A stretch of 64,000 bases of DNA from NCBI GenBank assembly GCA_030028905.1, contig JALDYZ010000002.1, positions 496,001 through 560,000 on the forward strand, in the 5' to 3' direction. This DNA comes from Ferirhizobium litorale (lineage in GTDB: Bacteria > Pseudomonadota > Alphaproteobacteria > Rhizobiales > Rhizobiaceae). Positions 29,056-38,519 of the stretch are shown here, piece by piece. Made by a program: the position numbers and the translations under genes. The notes beneath the pieces are model-generated. The model worked only from the letters and a program-made list of their open reading frames with translations, was not told where the DNA came from and ran no database searches. Position 1 is the first letter of the stretch. The number at the start of each line of letters is the position of its first letter.

Positions 29056-29175
29056 GGCCGGATCATATCGTCGCGCGCGCGGGTTTCAACCGGCGGCGCT
29101 CGACCAGTGCCACCTCTTTCCTCCCCTGCCCCTCCGGTCTATAGAGCAGGAAACGGAAAGACACGGGGTACGGAT

Positions 29176-29853
29176 TTGGACATCCGCTTTGAAGGGGCCG
29201 GCGCCCGGTTCGGCGAACGCATTGCGCTCGAGCCACTGACACTGACGTTGACCGAGCGGCGGATCGGCATCATCGGCCTCAACGGCTCGGGCAAGACGAC
29301 ATTTGCCCGCATGATCAACGGCCTCACCAAGCCCACCGAGGGACGCGTGACCGTCAACGGGCTCGATACACGCGACGATGCAGCTTCCGTGCTTTCGATG
29401 GTCGGCTTCATCTTTCAGAACCCGCAGAACCAGATCATCCTGCCGATCGTGCGCGACGACATCGGCTTCGGACTGAAGAACCGCGGCATGGGAAAAGCGG
29501 AAATCCGCACCGCCGTCGATGTTGTGCTGGCCCGCTTCCAGGTCTCGCACCTTGCCGAACGGCGCGCGCACGAACTCTCGGGCGGCGAACTGCAGCTTGC
29601 CGCGCTCTGCGCCGTTCTCGTCACCCGGCCCCAAGTCCTGATCCTCGACGAGCCGACCAACCAGCTCGACCTGAAAAACCGCGCCCTCGTCGAACGCACC
29701 ATCGAGGGCCTGAACGAGGACGTCGTCGTCATCAGCCACGATCTCGAACTCGTCGACGACTTCGATCGGGTCCTCGTGTTCGACAAGGGACGGCTCGCAG
29801 TCGATGCGCCACCCGAGGAGGCGATCACCCGCTACAGGGAGTTGGTCGCCTGA
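29176..29853 (+). CDS. bioM: Biotin ECF transporter ATPase BioM
   Basis: The ATPase of the energy-coupling-factor biotin transporter. The 225-residue protein has the Walker A (GLNGSGKTT), Q-loop (FIFQNPQNQI), signature (LSGGELQLAAL), Walker B (VLILDEPTNQLD) and H-loop (VISHDLEL). The TTG start (LDIRFEGAGARFG) is chosen because GGGG lies at a usable distance and the upstream codons look noncoding. The stop overlaps the bioN start (TGATG). The three-gene order bioMNY is the rhizobial arrangement. Confidence 0.92.
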   Translation: MDIRFEGAGARFGERIALEPLTLTLTERRIGIIGLNGSGKTTFARMINGLTKPTEGRVTVNGLDTRDDAASVLSMVGFIFQNPQNQIILPIVRDDIGFGLKNRGMGKAEIRTAVDVVLARFQVSHLAERRAHELSGGELQLAALCAVLVTRPQVLILDEPTNQLDLKNRALVERTIEGLNEDVVVISHDLELVDDFDRVLVFDKGRLAVDAPPEEAITRYRELVA

Positions 29854-30455
29854 TGCGCACCCTCTACGTGGAAGCGGATACGATCCTCCATCGCCTCCCG
29901 CCGCGCGCCAAGCTCCTCGCGCTTGCTGCCGCCAGCATCGCCCTTTTCCTGACCCGGTCGCTGCCGTGGCTCGGCATCGCCGTGCTGATCGGAGTGGGTC
30001 TTTACTTCAGCCTTGGACTGCCGATGCGCGAGGCCCTTGCCCGCCTGCGCCCCATCTTCCTGACGATCGTCGTCGTCTGCCTTTTCAACCTGCTCTTCAA
30101 TTCGCCGGCGGACGCGGCGGTGGTGCTGCTGCGGCTGACGACCCTGATGCTGCTGGCGGCGACCGTCACGGCGACGACGAGCATTGCCGACTTCATCGAC
30201 GAGATCACCGTCCTCGTCGGCCCGCTGGAGCGGATCGGGTTTCTCAAGGCTGCCGATGTCGGGCTTGCGGTCGGGCTGGTTATCCGTTTCGTGCCCGAAA
30301 TCCTTGCCCGCTATGCCGCAATCCGCGAGGCCCATACGGCGCGTGGGCTGCCGGTGCGGCCGCTCACGCTGATCGCCCCGCTCATCATACTCACGCTTCG
30401 CGATGCCGACAGCATCGCTGCAGCCATTGACGCGCGCGGATTCCGGCGTCAATGA
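29853..30455 (+). CDS. bioN: Biotin ECF transporter transmembrane protein BioN
   Basis: The T-component that couples ATP hydrolysis to biotin uptake. The 200-residue protein has about five hydrophobic segments and the conserved C-terminal cytoplasmic helices with an A-x-x-ARG motif (EAHTARGLPVRP and AAIDARGFRRQ) that bind the ATPase. It overlaps bioM by one base. Confidence 0.93.
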   Translation: MRTLYVEADTILHRLPPRAKLLALAAASIALFLTRSLPWLGIAVLIGVGLYFSLGLPMREALARLRPIFLTIVVVCLFNLLFNSPADAAVVLLRLTTLMLLAATVTATTSIADFIDEITVLVGPLERIGFLKAADVGLAVGLVIRFVPEILARYAAIREAHTARGLPVRPLTLIAPLIILTLRDADSIAAAIDARGFRRQ

Positions 30456-30481
30456 ACTATCAGAATGCACTGGAGAACCGC

Positions 30482-31045
30482 ATGACCACCCGTGATCTCG
30501 TCTTCGCATCACTGTTCGCCGCGATCATCGTCGCACTCGGGCTCGTTCCCCCGATCACGCTCGGCTTTATCCCGGTTCCGATCACCGCTCAGTCCCTCGG
30601 TGTCATGCTGGCGGGCGTCGTTCTCGGCGCCAGGCGCGGCACCATCGCGGTGCTGATCGTTGTCCTGCTGGTGGCGATCGGCTTTCCTGTCCTTTCGGGC
30701 GGTCGCGGCGGGCTTGCCGTGTTCGCCGGCCCGACTGCCGGCTTCTTCATCGGCTGGATCTTCGGAGCCTTCACGACCGGCTACCTGTCCGAACGGCTCG
30801 TCACCGCATCGCAGTCCGGCCTCGCCCAGGGCGTCGGCTTCTTCGTCGCCGCCTTCATCGGCGGCATCGGCGTGATCTATCTCTTCGGTATCACTTACCT
30901 TGCCTTCGTCGGCGGCATCGGCTTTTCCAAGGCCTTCCTCGGCTCGCTCGCCTTCATCCCCGGGGATATCCTCAAGACGGTGATCGCAGCGCTCGCCGGA
31001 CGCGCCGTCATGGCCGGCTATCCGCTGCTGCCGCAGCGCGCCTGA
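30482..31045 (+). CDS. bioY: Biotin-binding S component BioY
   Basis: The membrane protein that captures biotin. The 187-residue form starting at MTTRDLVFASL is preferred because CTGGAGAA precedes it; an earlier ATG (30452) overlaps the bioN stop and would add ten residues. BioY features include IPVPITAQSLGVMLAGVVLG, the GRGGLAVFAGPTAGFFIGWI block and FIPGDILKTVIAA near the end. It ends 2 bases from the convergent thioesterase gene. I found no clear BioR operator before bioM. Confidence 0.93.
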   Translation: MTTRDLVFASLFAAIIVALGLVPPITLGFIPVPITAQSLGVMLAGVVLGARRGTIAVLIVVLLVAIGFPVLSGGRGGLAVFAGPTAGFFIGWIFGAFTTGYLSERLVTASQSGLAQGVGFFVAAFIGGIGVIYLFGITYLAFVGGIGFSKAFLGSLAFIPGDILKTVIAALAGRAVMAGYPLLPQRA

Positions 31046-31047
31046 TT

Positions 31048-31449
31048 TCAATCGAGGAACTGATAGAGCCAGTCGCGAATGTCTTCCGGCAGGGGCACGG
31101 CTTCACGGCTCTCGCGGTCGACCGAGGTCCATATCAGCTCGATTTCGGCGCAGAGGCGGTCTGCCGCCTCGACGGCGACATTGGCGCCGACCGACTTGAC
31201 GCCGATCTTGTTGATACGCACGGTAAAGCGCGCCACGTCGTCGAGGTAGAGACTATCGTGATAGACGCATTCGGCTTTCTTGACTTCGAAGGCCGGCTCG
31301 TCCTCGAGCGGCGGGCGATATCGCCAGAAATGCGCCAACGCCGCTTCGGCGTAGTAGAAATAGGCCGGCGTCTGCATGCGTCCGTCCATACCGATGTCAC
31401 GGGACGGGATCCGCGCCTCCATCACCTCTATACGTTCAATGTCCTTCAT
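31048..31449 (-). CDS. Acyl-CoA thioesterase, 4HBT/YbgC-like
   Basis: A 133-residue hotdog-fold protein. The N-terminal EARIPSRDIGMDGRMQTPAYFYYAEAALAHFWR segment matches the 4-hydroxybenzoyl-CoA thioesterase/YbgC group, where the aspartate after the first strand is the catalytic position (here RDIGMDG, a variant of YxDTD). The variant makes the substrate uncertain. Probably a cytosolic acyl-CoA thioesterase. Confidence 0.78.
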   Translation of the reverse strand: MKDIERIEVMEARIPSRDIGMDGRMQTPAYFYYAEAALAHFWRYRPPLEDEPAFEVKKAECVYHDSLYLDDVARFTVRINKIGVKSVGANVAVEAADRLCAEIELIWTSVDRESREAVPLPEDIRDWLYQFLD

Positions 31450-31637
31450 ACTCGTACGCGCCCCAACTCAACGATGAGCAAGGGTACTGTATTATGAAAC
31501 CGAAAAAACAAACAATTACTCCATTTGTGCGGCAAGTGTAGGAACACCCTGTCGCTCAATCGATTGTTGAAAAAAGCCCTCAACGACATCGACATGGAAG
31601 ACGAGGCTCCCAAAGTGATTCAAGGAAAGGGCCAGCC

Positions 31638-32564
31638 ATGACAACCCGCCTCTACGACGATCCGGTCTTTCTCGAACACGAAACACCGAGCGGGCATCCG
31701 GAAAGACCCGACAGGCTGCGGGCGCTGCGCATCGCTCTCGAGCATCCCAATTTTGCCGGCCTCGAGCGCAAGGAGCCGCCACGGGCAAACGAGGAGGTGG
31801 TGCTGCTCGCCCATCCCGAGGAACACCTGCGTGCCATCAAGCGCGCCATGCCGGAAGAAGGCATGATCCAGCTGGAAGCGGACACCTATGCGAGTCCGAA
31901 GAGCTTCGAGGCGGCGCTTGCCGGAGTCGGCGGCGCCATGGCGGCCGTCGACGACGTCTTCACCGGGGCCGCCAGCAACGTGTTCGTGGCCTCGCGGCCA
32001 CCCGGCCACCATGCCGAGAAGATGCGCGCCATGGGCTTCTGTTTCTTCAACAACGTGGCCATCGCCGCACGCCACGCGCAGCGTGCACATGGAGCCGAGA
32101 GGGTCGCCATCGTCGACTGGGACGTGCACCACGGCAACGGCACGCAGGACATCTTCTGGGACGATCCCTCGGTGCTGTTCTGCTCCACCCACCAGATGCC
32201 GCTCTATCCCGGCACCGGCAGCGTCAAGGAAACGGGGGTGGGCAACATCGTCAATGCGCCGCTTTCCGCCAACACCGGCGGCGACCATTTCCGCGAAGCC
32301 TTCAAGTCGCGCATTCTCCCGGCTCTCGACAACTTCCGCCCGGACCTCATCATCATTTCCGCCGGCTTCGACGCACACTACCGCGATCCTCTGGCGCAGT
32401 TGAACCTGGTTGGCGAGGACTTCGACTGGGTGACGGGGCGCGTACTCGAAGCCGCCGACAAAAGTGCCGGTAACCGGGTCGTCAGCATTCTCGAAGGCGG
32501 CTATGATTTAGAAGGACTGGCCGAGTCGGCCGGACTGCATATCCTGCGAATGATGAAGGGCTGA
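31638..32564 (+). CDS. Histone deacetylase-like amidohydrolase
   Basis: A 308-residue zinc-dependent deacetylase of the class II HDAC-like family (HDAH, acetylpolyamine amidohydrolase, acetoin utilisation group). The active-site features are present: RPPGHHAE (tandem histidines), [15 protein letters not shown] (zinc aspartate and histidine), [12 protein letters not shown] (second zinc aspartate) and LEGGYDL. The substrate is likely an acetylated small molecule or protein lysine. The AAGGAAAGG site supports the ATG. The stop overlaps the xseB start. Confidence 0.92.
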   Translation: MTTRLYDDPVFLEHETPSGHPERPDRLRALRIALEHPNFAGLERKEPPRANEEVVLLAHPEEHLRAIKRAMPEEGMIQLEADTYASPKSFEAALAGVGGAMAAVDDVFTGAASNVFVASRPPGHHAEKMRAMGFCFFNNVAIAARHAQRAHGAERVAIVDWDVHHGNGTQDIFWDDPSVLFCSTHQMPLYPGTGSVKETGVGNIVNAPLSANTGGDHFREAFKSRILPALDNFRPDLIIISAGFDAHYRDPLAQLNLVGEDFDWVTGRVLEAADKSAGNRVVSILEGGYDLEGLAESAGLHILRMMKG

Positions 32565-32821
32565 TGATGACCGAGAATGCCAACCTCACCGATGTTTCGA
32601 GCTACTCCTTCGAAAAGGCCGTAGCGGAACTGGAAGGCATCGTTGCCCGCCTGGAGCGCGGAGACGTGGCGCTCGACGAATCGATTTCGATCTATGAGCG
32701 CGGCGAAGCGCTGAAGAAGCACTGCGAGACGCTGCTGGCCGCCGCCGAGAACCGAATCGAGAAGATCCGTCTCGACCGCGCCGGCAAGCCCCAGGGGGTC
32801 GAGCCGCTTGACGGGGCGTGA
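32564..32821 (+). CDS. xseB: Exodeoxyribonuclease VII small subunit
   Basis: An 85-residue coiled helical protein that binds the XseA catalytic subunit. The family signature is clear ([44 protein letters not shown]). The ATG overlaps the stop of the HDAC-like gene (TGATG); a second ATG follows directly and either may be used. In related rhizobia xseB lies just before dxs; here a pirin gene lies between them. Confidence 0.95.
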   Translation: MMTENANLTDVSSYSFEKAVAELEGIVARLERGDVALDESISIYERGEALKKHCETLLAAAENRIEKIRLDRAGKPQGVEPLDGA

Positions 32822-32999
32822 GCATCAAAGGGCACCCGGAACTGGACGACGCCTGAGCTAGACCTTTGGTTTATTCTGGCGCAAATGTCATTTCAGATAG
32901 TGTTGCTCGAAGACCAACTGGACCTGTATTCAAAGACCGCGTTGTCCTGAAATCACGCCACGAAGACCTGTGGCTTCCCAAAAAACGGGAGTGTGTTTT

Positions 33000-33923
33000 A
33001 TGTCCTTCTTTCCCGGCAAAGATCCCCTTCCCGGCGATGCATTCGCCTGCGATGCCATCGAACACCTGATCATCCCGCGCTCCACCGACCTCGGCGGATT
33101 TTCCGTCCGGCGCGCGCTGCCGACCGCAAAACGGCGTCTGGTCGGGCCGTTCATCTTCTTCGACCGCATGGGCCCGGCGATCCTGAAGGCGGGCGAGGCG
33201 CTCGACGTGCGCCCTCACCCGCATATCGGCCTGTCGACGGTTACTTACCTCTTCGACGGCGAGATCCGCCACCGCGACAGCCTCGGCACGGAGATGGTCA
33301 TCAATCCCGGCGACCTGAACCTGATGACGGCCGGGCGCGGCATCGTGCATTCGGAGCGCACCCCGGAAAACCTGCGCGGCCATCCGCTCTCCATTTCGGG
33401 CCTGCAGACCTGGCTTGCACTTCCCGACGCGAAGGAAGAGATCGACCCGGCTTTTGCCCATACGGAAAAGCACGAGATGCCGTCAATCGATGTCGACGGC
33501 GCCAAGGGCCGGGTCGTCATCGGCAGCTTCGAGGGGCTGACGTCGCCGGTCGCGGTCTTCTCCGATACGCTCTATGTCGACCTCTCGTTGCAGCCGGGCG
33601 CGCGCTTCCCCTTCTCCGCGGCGCACGAGGAACGCGCGATCTACGTGTTGTCCGGCTCGCTCACCGTCGCCGGCGACAACTTCCCTGCCGACCAGTTGCT
33701 GGTTTTTCGCCCCGGCGACAACATCACCCTCGAAGCCGGTCCGGAGGGCTGTCACATGATGCTGTTCGGGGGAGCGGCGCTTTCGAGCAAGCGCTACATC
33801 TGGTGGAACTTCGTCTCCTCATCCAAGGAACGCATTGAAAAGGCTAAGGAAGAGTGGCGCACTGGCCGTTTCGACATCGTGCCGGGCGACGAGGAAGAAT
33901 TCATTCCGTTGCCGGAAGGCTGA
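33000..33923 (+). CDS. Pirin family protein
   Basis: A 307-residue bicupin of the pirin family. The N-terminal cupin keeps the metal-binding residues in RPHPHIGLSTVTYLFDGEIRHRDSLG and HSERTPE; the C-terminal cupin carries AHEERAIYVLSGSLTVAGDNFPADQL. Bacterial pirins bind iron and include quercetinase-like enzymes and redox-linked regulators; the role here is unknown. The GGGAG site supports the ATG. It lies between xseB and dxs on the same strand. Confidence 0.93.
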   Translation: MSFFPGKDPLPGDAFACDAIEHLIIPRSTDLGGFSVRRALPTAKRRLVGPFIFFDRMGPAILKAGEALDVRPHPHIGLSTVTYLFDGEIRHRDSLGTEMVINPGDLNLMTAGRGIVHSERTPENLRGHPLSISGLQTWLALPDAKEEIDPAFAHTEKHEMPSIDVDGAKGRVVIGSFEGLTSPVAVFSDTLYVDLSLQPGARFPFSAAHEERAIYVLSGSLTVAGDNFPADQLLVFRPGDNITLEAGPEGCHMMLFGGAALSSKRYIWWNFVSSSKERIEKAKEEWRTGRFDIVPGDEEEFIPLPEG

Positions 33924-34002
33924 CAATCGTGCACGGTCAGTGGGCCTCATCTTGAAAACGAATGCTTTTGCCGCGATCTAATGTGGGGTAAAGGGGGCAG
34001 GT

Positions 34003-35955
34003 ATGCCCCCGCATGAAGCAAAGAGGCCCGCCGGCGTGACACAATTTCCTGAGACCCCGCTGCTCGACCAGGTCAACTATCCCTCCGACCTGAAGAAGCT
34101 CGACGACCGCGAACTGCCGCAACTCGCCCGCGAAGTGCGCGACGAGATGATCGACGCGGTGTCGCGCACGGGCGGACACCTCGGCGCAGGCCTCGGCGTG
34201 GTGGAATTGACGATTGCCATCCACAAGGTCTTCGACACGCCGAACGACCGGCTGATCTTCGATGTCGGACACCAGTGCTATCCGCACAAGATCCTGACCG
34301 GACGACGCGACCGCATCCGCACGCTTCGCCAGGAAGACGGGCTGTCGGGATTCACCCGCCGCGCCGAAAGCGAATACGACCCCTTCGGCGCCGCCCACTC
34401 CTCCACGTCGATTTCCGCCGGCCTCGGCATGGCGGTTGCAGCCGACTTGAGCCATGCAGACAGGCGTGTGGTCGCCGTTATCGGCGACGGCGCCATGTCC
34501 GCAGGCATGGCCTTCGAGGCATTGAACAACGCCGGCGCGCTGGACGCCAGGCTGATCGTCATCCTCAACGACAACGACATGTCGATCGCCCAGCCGACCG
34601 GCGCCATGAGCGCCTACCTGGCGCGCCTCGCCTCCGGGCGCACCTACATGGGCATCCGCGATATCGGCAAGAAGCTGACCGCCTATCTCGGCAAGAGCGT
34701 CGACCGGGCGATCACCCGCGCCGTCACCCATGCGCGCGGATACGTGACCGGCGGAACGCTGTTCGAGGAGCTCGGCTTCTATCACATCGGGCCGATCGAC
34801 GGCCATTCCTTCGACCACCTGCTGCCGGTCCTGCGCAACGTGCGCGACAATGCAGAGGGTCCTGTTTTGATCCATGTCGTGACGCAGAAGGGCAAGGGGT
34901 ATGCCCCGGCCGAAGCTGCGGCCGACAAGTATCACGGTGTCAACAAGTTCGACGTCATCACCGGCGCCCAGGCGAAAGCCAAGCCGAATGCGCCGAGCTA
35001 TACGAGCGTGTTTGCCGATGCGCTGGTGCAGGAAGCGGGCTTCGACGACAAGATCGTCGGCATCACCGCGGCCATGCCGAACGGCACCGGCCTCGACAAG
35101 CTGGCCGAGGCCTATCCCGCCCGCACCTTCGACGTCGGCATCGCCGAGCAGCACGCCGTCACCTTCGCGGCCGGGCTTGCCGCCGAAGGCTACAAGCCGT
35201 TCACCGCCATCTACTCAACCTTCCTGCAGCGCGGCTACGACCAGGTGGTCCACGACGTGGCGATCCAGGGGCTGCCCGTCCGCTTCCCGATCGACCGCGC
35301 CGGCTTCGTCGGGGCCGACGGGCCGACACACGCCGGCTCGTTCGACACGACCTTCCTTGCCACCCTGCCCGGCTTCGTGGTCATGGCCGCCGCCGACGAG
35401 GCGGAACTGAAGCACATGGTGCGCACCGCCGCCGCCTATGACGACGGCCCGATCTCGTTCCGTTATCCGCGTGGCGAAGGCGTCGGCGTCGAGATGCCGG
35501 CGCGCGGCGAAATCCTGCAGATCGGCAAGGGCCGGATCATGAAGGAAGGCACCAAGGTGGCGCTCCTTTCCTTCGGCACGCGGCTCGCCGATTGTCTGCT
35601 GGCGGCCGAAGACCTTGATGCGGCGGGTCTGTCGACCACCGTCGCCGACGCGCGTTTCGCCAAGCCGCTCGACCATGAGCTCATCCGCCAGCTTACCAAC
35701 AATCACGAAGTGCTGGTGACGATCGAGGAAGGCGCCGTCGGCGGCTTCGGCAGCCAGGTGATGCATTTCATGGCGGGCGAAGGACTGCTCGACAACGGCC
35801 TCAAGGTCCGCTCGCTGGCGCTGCCGGATATCTGGATGGAACAGGCCAAGCCCGAAGTGATGTATGCCAAGGCCGGCCTCGATCGGGCCGGCATTGTCTC
35901 GACCGTCTTCAAGGCGCTCGGACAGAAGGGTCTCGGCATCGGTGCGGCAGGTTGA
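34003..35955 (+). CDS. dxs: 1-deoxy-D-xylulose-5-phosphate synthase
   Basis: The thiamine-diphosphate enzyme that starts the MEP pathway from pyruvate and glyceraldehyde 3-phosphate. The 650-residue protein shows the catalytic histidine in [15 protein letters not shown], the ThDP motif [16 protein letters not shown] (GDG...NN), and the transketolase-type [17 protein letters not shown]. The ATG at 34003 follows a strong GGGGGCAGG; a GTG 11 codons later gives the more usual rhizobial N-terminus ([18 protein letters not shown]), so the start is not settled. Confidence 0.96.
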   Translation: MPPHEAKRPAGVTQFPETPLLDQVNYPSDLKKLDDRELPQLAREVRDEMIDAVSRTGGHLGAGLGVVELTIAIHKVFDTPNDRLIFDVGHQCYPHKILTGRRDRIRTLRQEDGLSGFTRRAESEYDPFGAAHSSTSISAGLGMAVAADLSHADRRVVAVIGDGAMSAGMAFEALNNAGALDARLIVILNDNDMSIAQPTGAMSAYLARLASGRTYMGIRDIGKKLTAYLGKSVDRAITRAVTHARGYVTGGTLFEELGFYHIGPIDGHSFDHLLPVLRNVRDNAEGPVLIHVVTQKGKGYAPAEAAADKYHGVNKFDVITGAQAKAKPNAPSYTSVFADALVQEAGFDDKIVGITAAMPNGTGLDKLAEAYPARTFDVGIAEQHAVTFAAGLAAEGYKPFTAIYSTFLQRGYDQVVHDVAIQGLPVRFPIDRAGFVGADGPTHAGSFDTTFLATLPGFVVMAAADEAELKHMVRTAAAYDDGPISFRYPRGEGVGVEMPARGEILQIGKGRIMKEGTKVALLSFGTRLADCLLAAEDLDAAGLSTTVADARFAKPLDHELIRQLTNNHEVLVTIEEGAVGGFGSQVMHFMAGEGLLDNGLKVRSLALPDIWMEQAKPEVMYAKAGLDRAGIVSTVFKALGQKGLGIGAAG

Positions 35956-35984
35956 CCTTCCGCCTCCGCTGACGGTGCGAACGC

Positions 35985-36572
35985 TCAGGCGCGCCGCCCC
36001 TCGATCATCATGTTGAACTGGACGACATTGGAGTAGATCGGCTCGCCGACGTCCATGGCGTAGTGCGAACGCAGGATCTTGCCGGTCACGTCGAAGCCTA
36101 TCGCCTTGCCGTTCCAGTTGGCCAGCTTGACGTCGAAGCTCTCGGGGTTGCTGCGGCCCTTGGCCGTCAGTATCCCGCTGACGCGAGCGGTTTCAGGCCC
36201 GGTCTGCACGACCCTGTCCGACTTGAAGGAAATCACATTGTAGTCGGCGGCATCGAACACCGCAGCGGAGCGCAGGAAGGCGTCGATACGGCCCTGCCCG
36301 GTGCTGACACTGGCGGGCTTCAGCGTAAAGTTCACCATCGAATGGGCGAGATCGCCCGGCTTCAAATCAAACGTTCCGGAAAACGTGCCGAACTTGCCCC
36401 TGATCCCGCCGCCGCCGATCTGGTCGATGGCGAAGTCGATATCGGAGGACGGCGTCACCGCATAACGTCCCGCCGCCTCGTCGAGGCTTGGAATATTGGT
36501 GGCCGAATGACCGGTGGTGGGCAGGGCCGTGCTGAGAAGCAGTGCGGCGAAAACAACTGGCATGCGTGTCAT
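35985..36572 (-). CDS. YceI family periplasmic protein
   Basis: A 195-residue exported lipocalin-like protein of the YceI family, which binds isoprenoid-like lipids. It has a signal peptide (MPVVFAALLLSTALPTTGHSA), then the YceI features DIDFAIDQIGGGGIRGKFGTFSGTFDL, a VNFTLKPASVSTG strand and the DAADYNVISFKSDRV block. AAGGAG precedes the ATG. It is 3 bases downstream of a cytochrome b561 gene, a common pairing. Confidence 0.9.
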   Translation of the reverse strand: MTRMPVVFAALLLSTALPTTGHSATNIPSLDEAAGRYAVTPSSDIDFAIDQIGGGGIRGKFGTFSGTFDLKPGDLAHSMVNFTLKPASVSTGQGRIDAFLRSAAVFDAADYNVISFKSDRVVQTGPETARVSGILTAKGRSNPESFDVKLANWNGKAIGFDVTGKILRSHYAMDVGEPIYSNVVQFNMMIEGRRA

Positions 36573-36575
36573 GTG

Positions 36576-37178
36576 CTACAACTCCTTGGTGGGGACTTCA
36601 GTGACAGGTGTTTCGGCGGGCGAGCGGCGAAGGCGCAACATGCGCTGGAGCACCCCGTCGTGGCGCCGATAGTGGTGGTAGAGGGCTGCGCCGGAATGCA
36701 GCAACACCAACGCCAGCATGGTGTAGGCAAGCACGGTATGAACGGTCGTCCAGACGTCCTCGGCGAAATCGGATTTCGCAAACGGCAGGTCGGGAACGAC
36801 GACGAGGTTGAAGGCGAAGGTCGGGATATTGAGTGGCGAGACCGAGGCGATCATCCAGCCGGCGAAAGGCACGACGAGCGCCAGCGCCAGCAGGGCGGCA
36901 TGGACAAACCGCGCCGCCATGTACTCGAGGCGGCTTGCCCCGGGAGCGGGTGCAACCCGCACGCGGATAAGCGAATGCAGCAGGCGCAAGGCGGCAAGCA
37001 CCAGCACCAGCATGCCGAACGACTTGTGCCACTGGAACAGGGAGAATTGTAGAGCGGGATCGATTGATGGGCGGGTCATCACGAAGCCGAGCACGATCTG
37101 GCCGAGGATGATCGCGGCAATCAGCCAATGGAGAAGAATGGTCAGAGGATCATAGGCACTTGCAGACTGGCGCGACAT
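36576..37178 (-). CDS. Cytochrome b561 (CybB type)
   Basis: A 200-residue membrane cytochrome b with four helices. Heme-ligand histidines are visible in LLHWLIAAII, FQWHKSFGMLVL, ARFVHAALLAL and VHTVLAYTMLALVLLHSG. Such proteins transfer electrons between quinol and periplasmic acceptors; the neighbouring YceI may bind a lipid or quinone. It is the promoter-proximal gene of the pair. No strong ribosome binding site was found. Confidence 0.9.
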   Translation of the reverse strand: MSRQSASAYDPLTILLHWLIAAIILGQIVLGFVMTRPSIDPALQFSLFQWHKSFGMLVLVLAALRLLHSLIRVRVAPAPGASRLEYMAARFVHAALLALALVVPFAGWMIASVSPLNIPTFAFNLVVVPDLPFAKSDFAEDVWTTVHTVLAYTMLALVLLHSGAALYHHYRRHDGVLQRMLRLRRSPAETPVTEVPTKEL

Positions 37179-37342
37179 GGCTTTTGTCCAGACATTCGCA
37201 GTTCAAGTACAAGAGATCTTGCCGGCAAACGACAATTACAAGATGCCACCCCTCACGTGCCCTTCAATACGGATTGATTGACGGCGTGAAGCGCCGTGAT
37301 CGACCGATGGTTTGCAGCGAGTGACCCAGGTATCCCCGCTTC

Positions 37343-38287
37343 CTACTGTTCCACCCCCAGTTCCGCGTTCACCAACGCCTCGAACGCGCTTCTCCTGCCG
37401 GCAATGAACTTTCGATAGCCGTCGGTATCGATCCATGCGGCGACACCCTCGGTTTCCGCGCGCTGGCGCTTGCGCTCCATGTCGAAATGCTGGGTGTGAT
37501 GCGCCGCCCAGATGTCGGGCTGCAGCAACTCCAGGGTCTGGTGGGTCTTGCGATAGTCGCCCTCGATGCCGGGATACGAAGGTTCCCGGACAAGGCGATA
37601 GCCGGGATTGATGCCGACCCCGTCCGGAAAGGCGACGGTGTAGACCTTGCCGCCATCGCTCAGCTGCGTGACCCAGCTGGTGGATCCTCGCGTATGGCCG
37701 GGCGTTTTGTAGGCCTTGAGCACGACATCCCCGAGTGTCACCGTGTCTCCGCTTCGCAGCACACGATCCACTCGTGCCGGCGGAAAACCCATGACCTGCC
37801 AGTCCGCCCCGTAGTGAAAGTCGCTCCTGCCTCCATCCTCGATGGCGGCGACGTCGCCTTCCATGATTGCGAGTTGCGCGCCAGAGAGTTCCTTGAGCTC
37901 GGCTATGGCCCCGGCATGGTCGGGATGGGCGTGGCTGTTGATGATGATCGCGATGTCCTGCGGGTCGAAGCCAAGCTTGCGGATGGATCGGACGATCAGC
38001 CCACCGGTTTCGGGCATGGCCGTGTTCAGCAGGATATGTCCCTCCGACGTCACGAAGAGAAAGGAACTCAGGCCCTTTGTCCCGACAAAGTAGAGGGGGC
38101 CGACCATCCTGAACGGTTCCGTCGGCTCGTCCCAATCCAGGGCGTTGCGCGAAATGTTGACGAACAGCCTGGCATCGGCTGCCAGGTCCTCTCGGGTGGG
38201 CGGCTGGCTGGGCAATTCCTGCGCCTGAAGTTTCGGCGCCAGCGCCAGCGCGACCATCAGTGCAAGTGCAAGGGCTTTGCCCGGCAT
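37343..38287 (-). CDS. Subclass B3 metallo-beta-lactamase
   Basis: A 314-residue exported protein with a signal peptide (ALALALMVALALAPKLQA). The zinc-binding residues fit subclass B3: NSHAHPDHAGA (HxHxDH), GHTRGST and HHTQHFD. The blocks PLYFVGTKGLSSFLFVTSEGHILLNT match the B3 N-terminal half. It should hydrolyse beta-lactams including carbapenems if expressed, though B3-like enzymes with weak or no lactamase activity also exist. AGGAGG lies before the ATG. The gene is divergent from the broken amidohydrolase gene. Confidence 0.87.
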   Translation of the reverse strand: MPGKALALALMVALALAPKLQAQELPSQPPTREDLAADARLFVNISRNALDWDEPTEPFRMVGPLYFVGTKGLSSFLFVTSEGHILLNTAMPETGGLIVRSIRKLGFDPQDIAIIINSHAHPDHAGAIAELKELSGAQLAIMEGDVAAIEDGGRSDFHYGADWQVMGFPPARVDRVLRSGDTVTLGDVVLKAYKTPGHTRGSTSWVTQLSDGGKVYTVAFPDGVGINPGYRLVREPSYPGIEGDYRKTHQTLELLQPDIWAAHHTQHFDMERKRQRAETEGVAAWIDTDGYRKFIAGRRSAFEALVNAELGVEQ

Positions 38288-38519
38288 GCCCGTCCTCCTG
38301 CCAACGCCGTTGTCGCAAACGGCGGCAATGGATCATAGACCGTGAAATGTAGCGCAGAGCGACACGGTGGCGGTAGCTCGAAAAGCATGCGGGGCTTGCC
38401 GCAATCGGGACCCATCGCGCTGGACAAGGCGATGCCGATTGACCACAGTGGCCGCACGGTTGCATGTCGACGCAACCCGCACGTAGCATGATTTCGATCT
38501 GCAGAGGGGGAAGTCCGCG

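Noticed and set aside
29130..29150. TCTATAGA palindrome before bioM as a BioR operator
   Set aside because: Only about six of ten positions agree with the BioR consensus TTATMKATAA as I remember it.
33951..33982. CTTGAA and TCTAAT as a dxs promoter
   Set aside because: The spacing of about 19-20 bases is too long for confidence.
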